In this document: piece after piece, positions 1 through 5,691 of the stretch
Layout of the letters: the number at the start of each line of letters is the position of its first letter
Position numbering within the stretch: the stretch's first letter is position 1
Translations under genes and position numbers: made by a program
Source of the DNA: an uncultured bacterium
Lineage (GTDB): Bacteria; Actinomycetota; Aquicultoria; SKW223
DNA length: 6,087 bases
Assembly: GCA_938042205.1 (NCBI GenBank)
Contig: CALIRS010000250.1
Location: 1-6,087, forward strand
Reading direction: 5' to 3'
Notes under the pieces: generated by a model
Told to the model about the DNA's origin: nothing
Databases searched by the model: none
Seen by the model: only the letters and a program-made list of their open reading frames with translations

Positions 1-67
1 TTAAAAGATCAGATAAAAGCTTCTTTTTCCATTTTTTGTCTGCTGAAATTAGGCTGATTTTCTTCAT
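1..67 (-). CDS. Start of an unidentified protein, cut by the window edge
   Basis: An open frame begins with ATG at 67-65 and stays open for 22 codons to the left edge. It starts M-K-K-I-S-L-I-S-A-D and is followed by a lysine-rich stretch. An in-frame stop lies shortly upstream, so this ATG is the first good start. An AAGGA-like site sits about 10 bases before it, slightly far, and a GAGG directly abuts the ATG. The gene would be co-directional with the glutamate synthase operon, 91 bases after its last stop codon. The opening hydrophobic beta-strand followed by Asp resembles the N-terminus of receiver-like or Rossmann-like proteins, but 22 residues are far too few to assign a family. It could also be a chance open frame. 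Confidence 0.4.
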   Translation of the reverse strand, partial: MKKISLISADKKWKKKLLSDLL

Positions 68-158
68 CCTCAGATTATCCTTAGTGAATCAAATTACTTT
101 TATATCAATATTATCGCAAAAAATATAAATCGTTTTCTCAAGAAGGCTAATTGATAGG

Positions 159-899
159 CTAATATGCGTAGAGGTTTCCGTAAGGACGATGGGATACTGG
201 CACAATTTTTATAAACTTGCCTTTCAGTATCTTTTCTGCACTAAGTCCCATGTCATTAGAGAATTCTTTCACTAATTTTTCGATGAGCTTCCAGTCCTTT
301 TCTTCAGGCTCAAAAACGGCAACTTCTCTACCAAGCTGATACTTTTCAACTTTCCCTCTTAAAAAAATTGTTCCGCCATGCATTCCAGTTGCCAAAAAAT
401 TACCAGCAATTTGCCCATTTTTACTATACCCGGTGTTAAGCCCGAGAACAAGAAGTATTCCGCCCGCCATATACTCTCCAAAAAAATCGCCCACTTTCCC
501 TCCGATAATAATAACAGGGACTTTGCCCTTATACTGTTTCATATGAATACCGACTCGATAACCAGCATCACCTTTTATAAATAGTTTTCCGCCACGCATC
601 CCATAACCGAGAACGTCACCTGCGCTGCCATGGACAACAATTTTCCCCTCATCCATAGTGTTGGCGACATGATCCTGTCCATTGCCACGCACTACAACTG
701 TGGGACCTTTCATAAAAGCACCAAGGTCATTTCCAGGAACACCTTCAACGGTTATAAATACATTCCCCTCTAACCCGTCAGCGATAAAGCGTTGACCGTT
801 TACACCAAGAACTTTTAGTTTCCTTGCTCCTCCGCGGATTGCTTTTCTTATTCTTTCATTAAGCTCTTTGTAGTGAAGGCCGGTGGCGTCAATAATCAT
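159..899 (-). CDS. gltB3: Glutamate synthase GXGXG-domain subunit (GltB domain 3)
   Basis: This 246-residue protein corresponds to the C-terminal right-handed beta-helix domain of the large GOGAT subunit, here as a separate polypeptide. In glutamate synthases this domain is structural, holding the amidotransferase and FMN domains together beside the ammonia channel. The sequence shows the typical repeated glycine-rich turns: G-N-D-L-G (56-60), G-S-A-G-D-V-L-G (91-98), G-D-A-G-Y-R-V-G (110-117), G-G-K-V-G-D-F-F-G (133-141) and G-M-H-G-G (172-176). A charged helical tail follows after about residue 198. The ATG overlaps the stop of the preceding reading frame as ATGA, and a GGGAG ribosome binding site lies 7 bases upstream, so the start is secure. 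It is the last gene of the operon. The gene symbol is domain-based. Family assignment is firm; its partnership with the upstream subunits is inferred from the operon. Confidence 0.93.
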   Translation of the reverse strand: MIIDATGLHYKELNERIRKAIRGGARKLKVLGVNGQRFIADGLEGNVFITVEGVPGNDLGAFMKGPTVVVRGNGQDHVANTMDEGKIVVHGSAGDVLGYGMRGGKLFIKGDAGYRVGIHMKQYKGKVPVIIIGGKVGDFFGEYMAGGILLVLGLNTGYSKNGQIAGNFLATGMHGGTIFLRGKVEKYQLGREVAVFEPEEKDWKLIEKLVKEFSNDMGLSAEKILKGKFIKIVPVSHRPYGNLYAY

Positions 900-1087
900 G
901 AGATAACTCCCAGCTTCTCCTTCCTTAATTTTTCAGGAAAATCAATATAACCAAAATCTCTTGATAGAAGGCGTTCTTTCATCGGTGAAATATCTATTGC
1001 CTCCCTGATAAGACCTATATATATGCCTGCACAATCGATTTCGCCTACCAGAACTACTCCTACCAGTTTGTCATCACGTATAACCAT
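896..1087 (-). CDS. C-terminal piece of the frameshifted FAD oxidoreductase
   Basis: This 63-residue frame carries the C-terminal end of the NAD(P)/FAD oxidoreductase encoded immediately upstream. Its opening (V-I-R-D-D-K-L-V-G-V-V-L-V-G, then A-G-I-Y and L-I-R) matches the strand-and-helix pattern at the end of nitrite-reductase-like and rubredoxin-reductase-like flavoproteins. It overlaps the upstream frame by 14 bases and lies in its +1 frame; the join falls in an A8 run. It has its own ATG at 1087, but the nearest purine-rich site (GAGGAAAG) is about 14 bases away, which is poor for independent initiation. It ends in an ATGA overlap with the GXGXG gene. I read it as part of one 417-residue protein rather than as an independent gene, although a reinitiated separate peptide cannot be excluded. 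Confidence 0.75.
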   Translation of the reverse strand: MVIRDDKLVGVVLVGEIDCAGIYIGLIREAIDISPMKERLLSRDFGYIDFPEKLRKEKLGVIS

Positions 1088-2150
1088 TTTTTTTATATGT
1101 GCTTTCCTCAGACTTTTTCAGTACCTCAAGGTTTTCATCTTCCACATTAGAAAGACCAGCAGTTAGTACCGGAACTCCAAAAAGCTCAATAGAGTTCATC
1201 GCTATCCCACCGGTAAATTCTCTTTTAACTCCGGCCATGTTATAACCAGCAATCTTTCCCTGAATGTATGCATTTGGCCAGATAGGAAAAACGCGATTTC
1301 CCTTACTCAAATAGTCAGGCCCTTCTGTAACATCTCCCGCAGCGTAAACATGAGGAATATTGGTTTTCATAGTGGAGTCAGTAATTATCCCTCGGTTTAC
1401 TCTAATCCCGGCATCTTTTGCAAGAGAAGTGTTAGGAATCACACCGATAGCTATTACTACTGCATCACACTTAATCCTATTCCCATTGGTAAGCTTAACA
1501 CCGGTCACCTTTTCCTTTCCTGTTATTTCTTCAACAGTAAGACCTGTAATAACTTCAACACCCTCCCTTTCAATTGCACTCCGAATGATTCTACCTGCTT
1601 CTTCATCGAGAACAGTACTCATCACTCGATTTGAAAGTTCAACCACTGTGACTGGCACACCCCTTTGTCTCAAGCTTTCAGTTACTTTAAGACCAATTAA
1701 GCCAGCTCCGATAACGACAAGATGATTAAAACTTTCGACTCTCGCCTTCAACCGCTTCGCATCGTCGAGTTTTGTAAAGGTAAAAACTCCGTCTTTATCT
1801 CGACCTTCAATCGGAGGAACAAAAGGAATACCACCTGTCGCGATAAGCAGTTTTTTGTATTCTATTTCTTCCTCATTCTTAAGCCTTACTCTTTTTGTCC
1901 TGGAATTAATGGATACCGCCTTAACATTGAATTTTGTCGTCACCCGGTTTCTCTCATAAAAATCACTATCACGATAGTTCATCATCTCTTCTCCTACCTT
2001 GCCAGAGAGGTATTCTGAAATCAATGGGCGAGAATAAACAGAATACGGTTCATCAGAAATGACAACTATAGGTGTTTTCTTATCAACTTTTCTTATAGCT
2101 TCGATAGCTCCCACGCTGGCTACAGAGTTACCAATAACTACATAACTCAT
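1074..2150 (-). CDS. NAD(P)/FAD-dependent oxidoreductase of glutamate synthase, frame interrupted near the C-terminus
   Basis: This is a pyridine nucleotide-disulphide reductase-fold flavoprotein, expected to take electrons from NAD(P)H (or exchange them with ferredoxin) and feed the Fe-S chain of glutamate synthase. Visible motifs are an N-terminal ADP-binding strand with G-N-S-V-A-S-V-G-A (7-15), A-T-G-G-I-P (104-109), a second dinucleotide fold V-V-I-G-A-G-L-I-G (145-153), and the FAD motif Y-A-A-G-D-V (269-274). It resembles the NirB N-terminal domain and NADH:rubredoxin reductases more than classical GltD. The ATG lies 2 bases after the stop of the Fe-S gene, with GAGAGG just upstream. 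The frame ends early at residue 358. Skipping one A in the A8 run at 1087-1094 joins residue 354 to the 63-residue downstream frame, giving 417 residues, a normal family length. As written, most of the C-terminal interface domain is lost. Confidence 0.88.
   Translation of the reverse strand: MSYVVIGNSVASVGAIEAIRKVDKKTPIVVISDEPYSVYSRPLISEYLSGKVGEEMMNYRDSDFYERNRVTTKFNVKAVSINSRTKRVRLKNEEEIEYKKLLIATGGIPFVPPIEGRDKDGVFTFTKLDDAKRLKARVESFNHLVVIGAGLIGLKVTESLRQRGVPVTVVELSNRVMSTVLDEEAGRIIRSAIEREGVEVITGLTVEEITGKEKVTGVKLTNGNRIKCDAVVIAIGVIPNTSLAKDAGIRVNRGIITDSTMKTNIPHVYAAGDVTEGPDYLSKGNRVFPIWPNAYIQGKIAGYNMAGVKREFTGGIAMNSIELFGVPVLTAGLSNVEDENLEVLKKSEESTYKKNGYT
1087..1094 (-). other. A8 homopolymer at the frame break
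   Basis: On the coding strand eight consecutive A residues follow the Tyr352 codon. With eight A the frame reads Lys-Lys-Asn-Gly-Tyr-Thr-stop. With seven A it reads Lys-Lys-Met-Val-Ile-Arg and continues into the conserved C-terminus. The tract is therefore exactly where the reading frame has to shift (+1 on the RNA, or a transcript one A shorter or two longer). Such runs are known sites of sequencing indels, of replication slippage and of RNA polymerase slippage; the sequence alone does not say which applies. Confidence 0.85.
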
Positions 2151-2152
2151 TT

Positions 2153-2596
2153 TTACCTCTCCTCAAAAACAAGTGCCCGGTTAGGACACATTTCTACACA
2201 GGCGGGTATCTCTCGCCCGGTCGATTGGCAAAGATCGCATTTGACCACCTTCCCCCGGCTTAAGTCCCTCCTCGGAGCACCATAGGGACATACAAGAACA
2301 CATGTCCAGCAACCGATGCATTTTTCTTCCCGATGGATTACCCGTCCACTTTCGTCTTTCATCATCGCACCGGTAATACAGGCTTCAACGCACAACGGCT
2401 CATCACAATGACGGCACTGAAGTGCGAAAGATATATGTTCTTTTTCTTCTACCGTTACTCTTGGTTCCGGTTTTGGTTGTTCATATTTATAAGCACGAAT
2501 GATATCGCGTGAGAGAGAATGCTCAACTGCACAATAAACCTCGCAGAGCCGACAACCTATACATACTTCTTCCTTCGCATATACCCTTTTCATCAT
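2153..2596 (-). CDS. Four-cluster [4Fe-4S] electron-transfer subunit
   Basis: This 147-residue protein is a polyferredoxin of the HycB/CooF/DmsB type. It has sixteen cysteines in four groups: C12-C15-C18-C22, C61-C64-C69-C73, C93-C96-C99-C103 and C120-C123-C133-C137. This is the arrangement that binds four [4Fe-4S] clusters in electron-shuttling subunits of redox enzymes. No signal peptide or membrane segment is visible, so it should be cytoplasmic. Lying between the FMN core gene and the FAD oxidoreductase gene, it most likely wires the flavoprotein to the ferredoxin domain of the core. That partnership is inferred from context. Two ATG codons occur in tandem at 2596 and 2593; the AGGAAGG site fits either, so the protein may be one residue shorter. 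It starts 13 bases after the preceding stop, beside a small hairpin that covers its ribosome binding site. Confidence 0.9.
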   Translation of the reverse strand: MMKRVYAKEEVCIGCRLCEVYCAVEHSLSRDIIRAYKYEQPKPEPRVTVEEKEHISFALQCRHCDEPLCVEACITGAMMKDESGRVIHREEKCIGCWTCVLVCPYGAPRRDLSRGKVVKCDLCQSTGREIPACVEMCPNRALVFEER

Positions 2597-2599
2597 CTA

Positions 2600-2616
2600 C
2601 CTTCCTGTGTCAGGAA
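2600..2616 (-). promoter_or_regulatory. Hairpin overlapping the Fe-S gene ribosome binding site
   Basis: On the mRNA strand TTCCTG (2616-2611) and CAGGAA (2607-2602) form a perfect 6-base-pair stem with a 3-base loop. The AGGAAGG Shine-Dalgarno site (2606-2600) lies mostly in the 3' arm. The stop codon of the upstream core gene (2612-2610) falls at the end of the 5' arm and in the loop. A ribosome finishing the upstream gene would open the stem, so the arrangement suits translational coupling. The stem is short and its role is inferred. Confidence 0.45.
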
Positions 2617-4127
2617 AGTGGCGCTCCGGCGACTTTAACACCGAGAACATCCATTTCTTCTTTTGTTAAACCGACTGCTCTCAAATGTAGTCGGTTGCCC
2701 TTGAGGCTTTCGATGGCATTAATTCCCATTCCCCCAAGCATCTCGCTTATTTCATGAGCCCAGGCAGCAACAAGGTTATATAACCTTTCAGCAGCAATGT
2801 CTGGATTCAGGCGCTTGGAAAGCTTTGGATCCTGAGTAGCAATACCCCAGTTGCATTTGCCCGTATAACATTTCTGGCACACGTGGCAACCCATGGCAAC
2901 CAAAGCTGCTGTGGCTATATACACCGCATCAGCACCAAGAGCAATTGCCTTAATCACATCTGCACTACTTCTGAAACCACCAGCAGCTACAATCGAAACT
3001 CTGTTTCTAATTCCTTCTTCCCTGAGACGGGAATCAACTGCTGCAATTGCAAGTTCAACTGGAATACCTACATTATCCCGAATTACTGTAGGAGCAGCCC
3101 CGGTTCCGCCACGGAAACCATCGATAGCGATGATATCAGCACCTGCTCTGGCTATACCACTTGAGATAGCAGCTACGTTATGAACAGCAGCTATTTTTAC
3201 CGAAACTGGTTTTGTATATTCTGTAGCTTCTTTTAAGCTGTAGATGAGCTGACTAAGATCTTCAATAGAATAAATATCGTGGTGAGGGGCTGGTGATAAA
3301 GCGTCAGAACCAACAGGAATCATTCTCGTACGGCTAACCTCCTCGCCAACTTTTTCGCCGGGCAGATGACCACCAATACCTGGCTTGGCACCCTGTCCAA
3401 TCTTTATCTCTAATGCAGCAGCCTTCTCAAGATACTTTTTATGAACCCCGAAGCGTCCTGAAGCCACCTGAACAATGGTGTGATCTGCATATTTATAAAG
3501 TTTTTCGTGAAGACCACCTTCACCAGTATTACAATAAGTACCAAGCTCAGTAGCTGCTCTTGCCAGGGCTTCACAGGCGTTATAGCTGATAGCACCAAAA
3601 GACATTGCTGAAAACATAATCGGGACTTCCAGCTTGAGCTGCGGCGAAACCTTTGTTTTCAAGCGAACGCTACCACCGCTAATTTCTACCTCAAGCGACT
3701 CAGGTTTGGATCCAAGATAGGTGCGTAGTTCCATCGGTTCTCTGAGTGGGTCTATTGAAGGATTGGTTACCTGACTGGCGTTTAATAGAAGATGATCCCA
3801 GTAAATCGGGTAAGGCTTTGGATTGCCCATCCCTGTAAGAAGTACACCGCCAGTTTCTGCTTGCTTCCAGATATTTCTTTGAACACTGGCAGTCCAGTTT
3901 GCATTATCTTTAATATAATGTTCGTATTCTTCAATAGTTAAAGCTTTAGTGGGACAGAACGTTACACAACGCTCACAGGCAACGCATTTATCGTTCTCAC
4001 TGTAAATGCTTCCATCCTGACTAACTTTATGCACTTCGAAGGCACATTGTCGTACACATACCTGACATTCAATACATCTCTCATTATCTCTCTTAATCTT
4101 AAACTCAGGCAAAATATAACTTTTCAT
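2610..4127 (-). CDS. gltB2: Glutamate synthase FMN-binding core subunit with N-terminal ferredoxin domain (GltB domain 2)
   Basis: This 505-residue protein is the synthase core, where 2-oxoglutarate and ammonia form 2-iminoglutarate that is reduced to glutamate on FMN. An N-terminal ferredoxin domain has two complete cluster motifs (C18-C21-C24-C28 and C48-C51-C54-C58); it is typical of archaeal-type GOGAT and absent from classical GltB. The TIM-barrel domain then shows F-S-A-M-S-F-G-A-I-S (172-181), T-G-E-G-G (201-205), the glycine-rich G-Q-G-A-K-P-G-I-G-G (244-253), D-G-F-R-G-G-T-G (336-343) and A-A-G-G-F-R (381-386). C414, C420 and C425 have the C-x5-C-x4-C spacing that binds the [3Fe-4S] cluster of GltB; an additional cysteine is at 417. 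The start overlaps the amidotransferase stop as ATGA. The ribosome binding site is weak (GAGAG about 9 bases upstream), so translation is probably coupled. The gene symbol is domain-based. Confidence 0.95.
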   Translation of the reverse strand: MKSYILPEFKIKRDNERCIECQVCVRQCAFEVHKVSQDGSIYSENDKCVACERCVTFCPTKALTIEEYEHYIKDNANWTASVQRNIWKQAETGGVLLTGMGNPKPYPIYWDHLLLNASQVTNPSIDPLREPMELRTYLGSKPESLEVEISGGSVRLKTKVSPQLKLEVPIMFSAMSFGAISYNACEALARAATELGTYCNTGEGGLHEKLYKYADHTIVQVASGRFGVHKKYLEKAAALEIKIGQGAKPGIGGHLPGEKVGEEVSRTRMIPVGSDALSPAPHHDIYSIEDLSQLIYSLKEATEYTKPVSVKIAAVHNVAAISSGIARAGADIIAIDGFRGGTGAAPTVIRDNVGIPVELAIAAVDSRLREEGIRNRVSIVAAGGFRSSADVIKAIALGADAVYIATAALVAMGCHVCQKCYTGKCNWGIATQDPKLSKRLNPDIAAERLYNLVAAWAHEISEMLGGMGINAIESLKGNRLHLRAVGLTKEEMDVLGVKVAGAPLS

Positions 4128-5266
4128 AAAACGATTCTCTCTTTTAGATTAATTACTTTAGCCTGCTTTTTGATTGAAGTTCTTTTTAGCTCTCCGATTA
4201 CAGGCTCCCCTGCTCGAGGGTGCCATAGAATATCAAGGTTGGGTGAAATCTCTCTGATAGCTGCTTCCTCACTGGCAATAAAGAGCATGTCATCTTTACG
4301 CCCTGCAACCAGTGGACGGAGTTTCATGCGGTCACTTAAACCGATGATGCCACTTGCATGTCCCACAATAATTGCAAAGGGACCGTTAAGCATGGCGCTT
4401 CCATAAATCTGACGCAGAGCTTCAAATACATTCCCCTCTTCTTTCCTTTCTTCTTTAAGGCGGTCAATCTCACTCCAGAAAGGTGGTGCCAGAACTTTAC
4501 AGGCAATTTCCACAGGAAGGCGATGATAACGAAGCATAAGGTCAAGCAAATAAGCAACCACTTCTGTATCTGTGAGCATAGTACATTTGTATCCATACAT
4601 CTCAACATAGCGTCTATTGGCATCATAAGATGAGATTTCACCATTATGTACCACTGCCCAGTCAAGAATTGTAAATGGGTGAGCACCGCCCCACCATCCC
4701 GGTGTATTAGTCGGAAAACGACCATGCCCTATCCAGGTATAACCTTCATATTCGTCGAGTCGATAAAAGCGACCTATTTCTTCTGGATAACCAACCGCTT
4801 TGAAAGCACCCATATTCTTGCCCGATGAAAATACATACGCGCCGGGAATAGTATCATTTATTAGCATCACCGTTTCAATCACGTAGTCATCCTCAGAAAT
4901 ATCTTTATCACATTCGTCGAGCTCTGGTTTTAAAAAATATCTCCAGAGGATCGGTGCTTTTGTAATAGTGGACACTTTTCTTGTCGGAATAGGCTCTTCA
5001 CCGCTTATACTAAAGCGTTCCTCAATGATTTTCTCGCTTGCATCTTTAGCTTCAGCATCATCGTACATAATGTGAAAGGCATAAAAATCCTTTTTATGAG
5101 GATAAATACCATAACCTGCAAAACCACCTCCAAGACCATTGGAACGGTCGTGAAGCACCTCTATAGAACGGATAATAGCTTCACCATTTATAAGTCTTCC
5201 CTCTTCGCTCATAAAACCAGTGAGCCCGCATCCTGATATGTTTCTTCTTCCGTTTATGCCTTCCAT
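4124..5266 (-). CDS. gltB1: Glutamate synthase glutamine amidotransferase subunit (GltB domain 1, GlxB-like)
   Basis: This class II (Ntn-type) amidotransferase would hydrolyse glutamine and supply ammonia to the FMN core. Counting from the chosen start, it has 380 residues. The catalytic nucleophile is expected to be Cys13 in S-G-C-G-L-T-G, followed by the conserved H-D-R-S-N-G-L-G-G-G-F (39-49). Further motifs are G-H-G-R-F-P-T-N-T (180-188), V-V-H-N-G-E-I-S (205-212, oxyanion Asn/Gly) and L-T-D-T-E (231-235). Since the nucleophile must be N-terminal, a 12-residue leader would have to be removed, as known for the GltB propeptide. I chose ATG 5266 because GGGAAGG lies 5 bases upstream. The frame is open to a TTG at 5314, but that codon lies inside a strong hairpin and has no good ribosome binding site. 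First gene of the operon; its stop overlaps the next start. The gene symbol is domain-based. Confidence 0.93.
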   Translation of the reverse strand: MEGINGRRNISGCGLTGFMSEEGRLINGEAIIRSIEVLHDRSNGLGGGFAGYGIYPHKKDFYAFHIMYDDAEAKDASEKIIEERFSISGEEPIPTRKVSTITKAPILWRYFLKPELDECDKDISEDDYVIETVMLINDTIPGAYVFSSGKNMGAFKAVGYPEEIGRFYRLDEYEGYTWIGHGRFPTNTPGWWGGAHPFTILDWAVVHNGEISSYDANRRYVEMYGYKCTMLTDTEVVAYLLDLMLRYHRLPVEIACKVLAPPFWSEIDRLKEERKEEGNVFEALRQIYGSAMLNGPFAIIVGHASGIIGLSDRMKLRPLVAGRKDDMLFIASEEAAIREISPNLDILWHPRAGEPVIGELKRTSIKKQAKVINLKERIVL

Positions 5267-5271
5267 CTTTG

Positions 5272-5278
5272 CCTTCCC
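5272..5278 (-). promoter_or_regulatory. Ribosome binding site of the amidotransferase gene
   Basis: GGGAAGG lies 5 bases before ATG 5266 on the minus strand. It is the best Shine-Dalgarno match near this gene and decides for this start over the TTG 48 bases upstream, which would add 16 residues to the propeptide. Confidence 0.75.
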
Positions 5279-5299
5279 TTTTTCTCTCTTACTACTATG

Positions 5300-5340
5300 A
5301 AAGAAAAACGCCAACGCACCTTTTTAAAGATGCATTGGCG
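5300..5340 (-). terminator. Intrinsic-terminator-like hairpin in the operon leader
   Basis: Positions 5309-5340 form a nearly perfect hairpin: CGCCAA/TTGGCG at the base, then one mismatch, a 3-bp block, a second mismatch and four more pairs around a TT centre. On the minus strand it is followed directly by TTTTTCTTT (5308-5300); on the plus strand no T-run follows, so it reads as a minus-strand terminator. It lies between the candidate promoter at 5367-5395 and the first GOGAT gene, which suggests attenuation. Alternatively, it stops read-through from the DUF763 gene further upstream, with the operon promoter placed elsewhere. Confidence 0.72.
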
Positions 5341-5366
5341 TCATTGCCAGAATTTATGTTGGAATA

Positions 5367-5395
5367 ATGTTACAGAAATATTACAAGCGTGTCAA
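5367..5395 (-). promoter_or_regulatory. Candidate sigma70-type promoter of the glutamate synthase operon
   Basis: On the minus strand a perfect TTGACA (5395-5390) is followed, after 17 bases, by TAACAT (5372-5367), which matches the -10 consensus at 4 of 6 positions. Transcription would start near 5360, about 94 bases before the amidotransferase ATG, with the terminator-like hairpin in the leader. The -35 box lies just in front of the divergent plus-strand gene, so regulation of the two could interact. Assignment is by consensus only. Confidence 0.6.
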
Positions 5396-5412
5396 ATATA
5401 ATAATCAGTACT

Positions 5413-5688
5413 ATGGAACTTACATTTTATTTGTCGGTTGCACTTATAACAATTTTATCGTTACTACCCTGGAAATATTTCTTTAAAAAGTTTATTGCAA
5501 GTGTCCTTGCTTTATTCACCATTAGAAACATAAGGAAAAAGTACCAGCGCTTGGCGCATCTTCCTCCCGCCCTTTCTCAAGAAAACCTGGAAAGACAGGT
5601 AGAACTACTTAAGACAAAATTTCCCGGAAATCCATTGGTCTGGTACTACGAAAAAGCACTTTTTGACCTGGAAAGAGACTTAAGATAA
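5413..5688 (+). CDS. Small membrane protein of unknown function
   Basis: I do not recognise this gene. From ATG 5413 it encodes 91 residues; a GTG at 5389 in the same frame would give 99. Residues 4-19 are strongly hydrophobic, then P-W-K-Y-F-F-K-K and a second hydrophobic stretch at 27-37, so one or two membrane segments are likely. A very basic segment follows (R-N-I-R-K-K-Y-Q-R, 38-46), which would sit on the cytoplasmic face. The tail is charged and probably helical, with a P-G-N-P turn (71-74) and an aromatic W-Y-Y. No Shine-Dalgarno site precedes either start, but a TATAAT at 5397-5402 would start RNA only a few bases before ATG 5413, so a near-leaderless message is possible. It is divergent from the GOGAT operon and ends 3 bases from the DUF763 stop codon. 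Confidence 0.6.
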   Translation: MELTFYLSVALITILSLLPWKYFFKKFIASVLALFTIRNIRKKYQRLAHLPPALSQENLERQVELLKTKFPGNPLVWYYEKALFDLERDLR

Positions 5689-5691
5689 TAG

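Noticed and set aside
108..141. Possible promoter for the left-edge gene (TTGAGA ... TAATAT on the minus strand)
   Set aside because: The spacer is 22 bases, too long for a sigma70 promoter, and the region is so AT-rich that -10-like hexamers are expected by chance.
145..163. Direct repeat GGCTAAT twice, 12 bases apart, around the last operon stop codon
   Set aside because: Only two short copies, one inside the stop region; too short to call an operator or attachment site.
1350..1725. Plus-strand open frames opposite the FAD oxidoreductase gene
   Set aside because: They are antisense shadows of a well-conserved coding region, have no family resemblance and overlap each other in different frames.
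2884..2901. Short direct repeat TGGCAACC within the FMN core gene
   Set aside because: It encodes the conserved Met-Gly-Cys segment at the start of the [3Fe-4S] motif and is explained by coding sequence.
2883..3183. Plus-strand open frames opposite the FMN core gene
   Set aside because: Low-complexity antisense translations of a conserved TIM-barrel region, with no ribosome binding site or recognisable domain.
4336..4725. Second minus-strand frame inside the amidotransferase gene
   Set aside because: It lies wholly within a clearly coding frame that carries the catalytic motifs; the translated sequence has no recognisable features.
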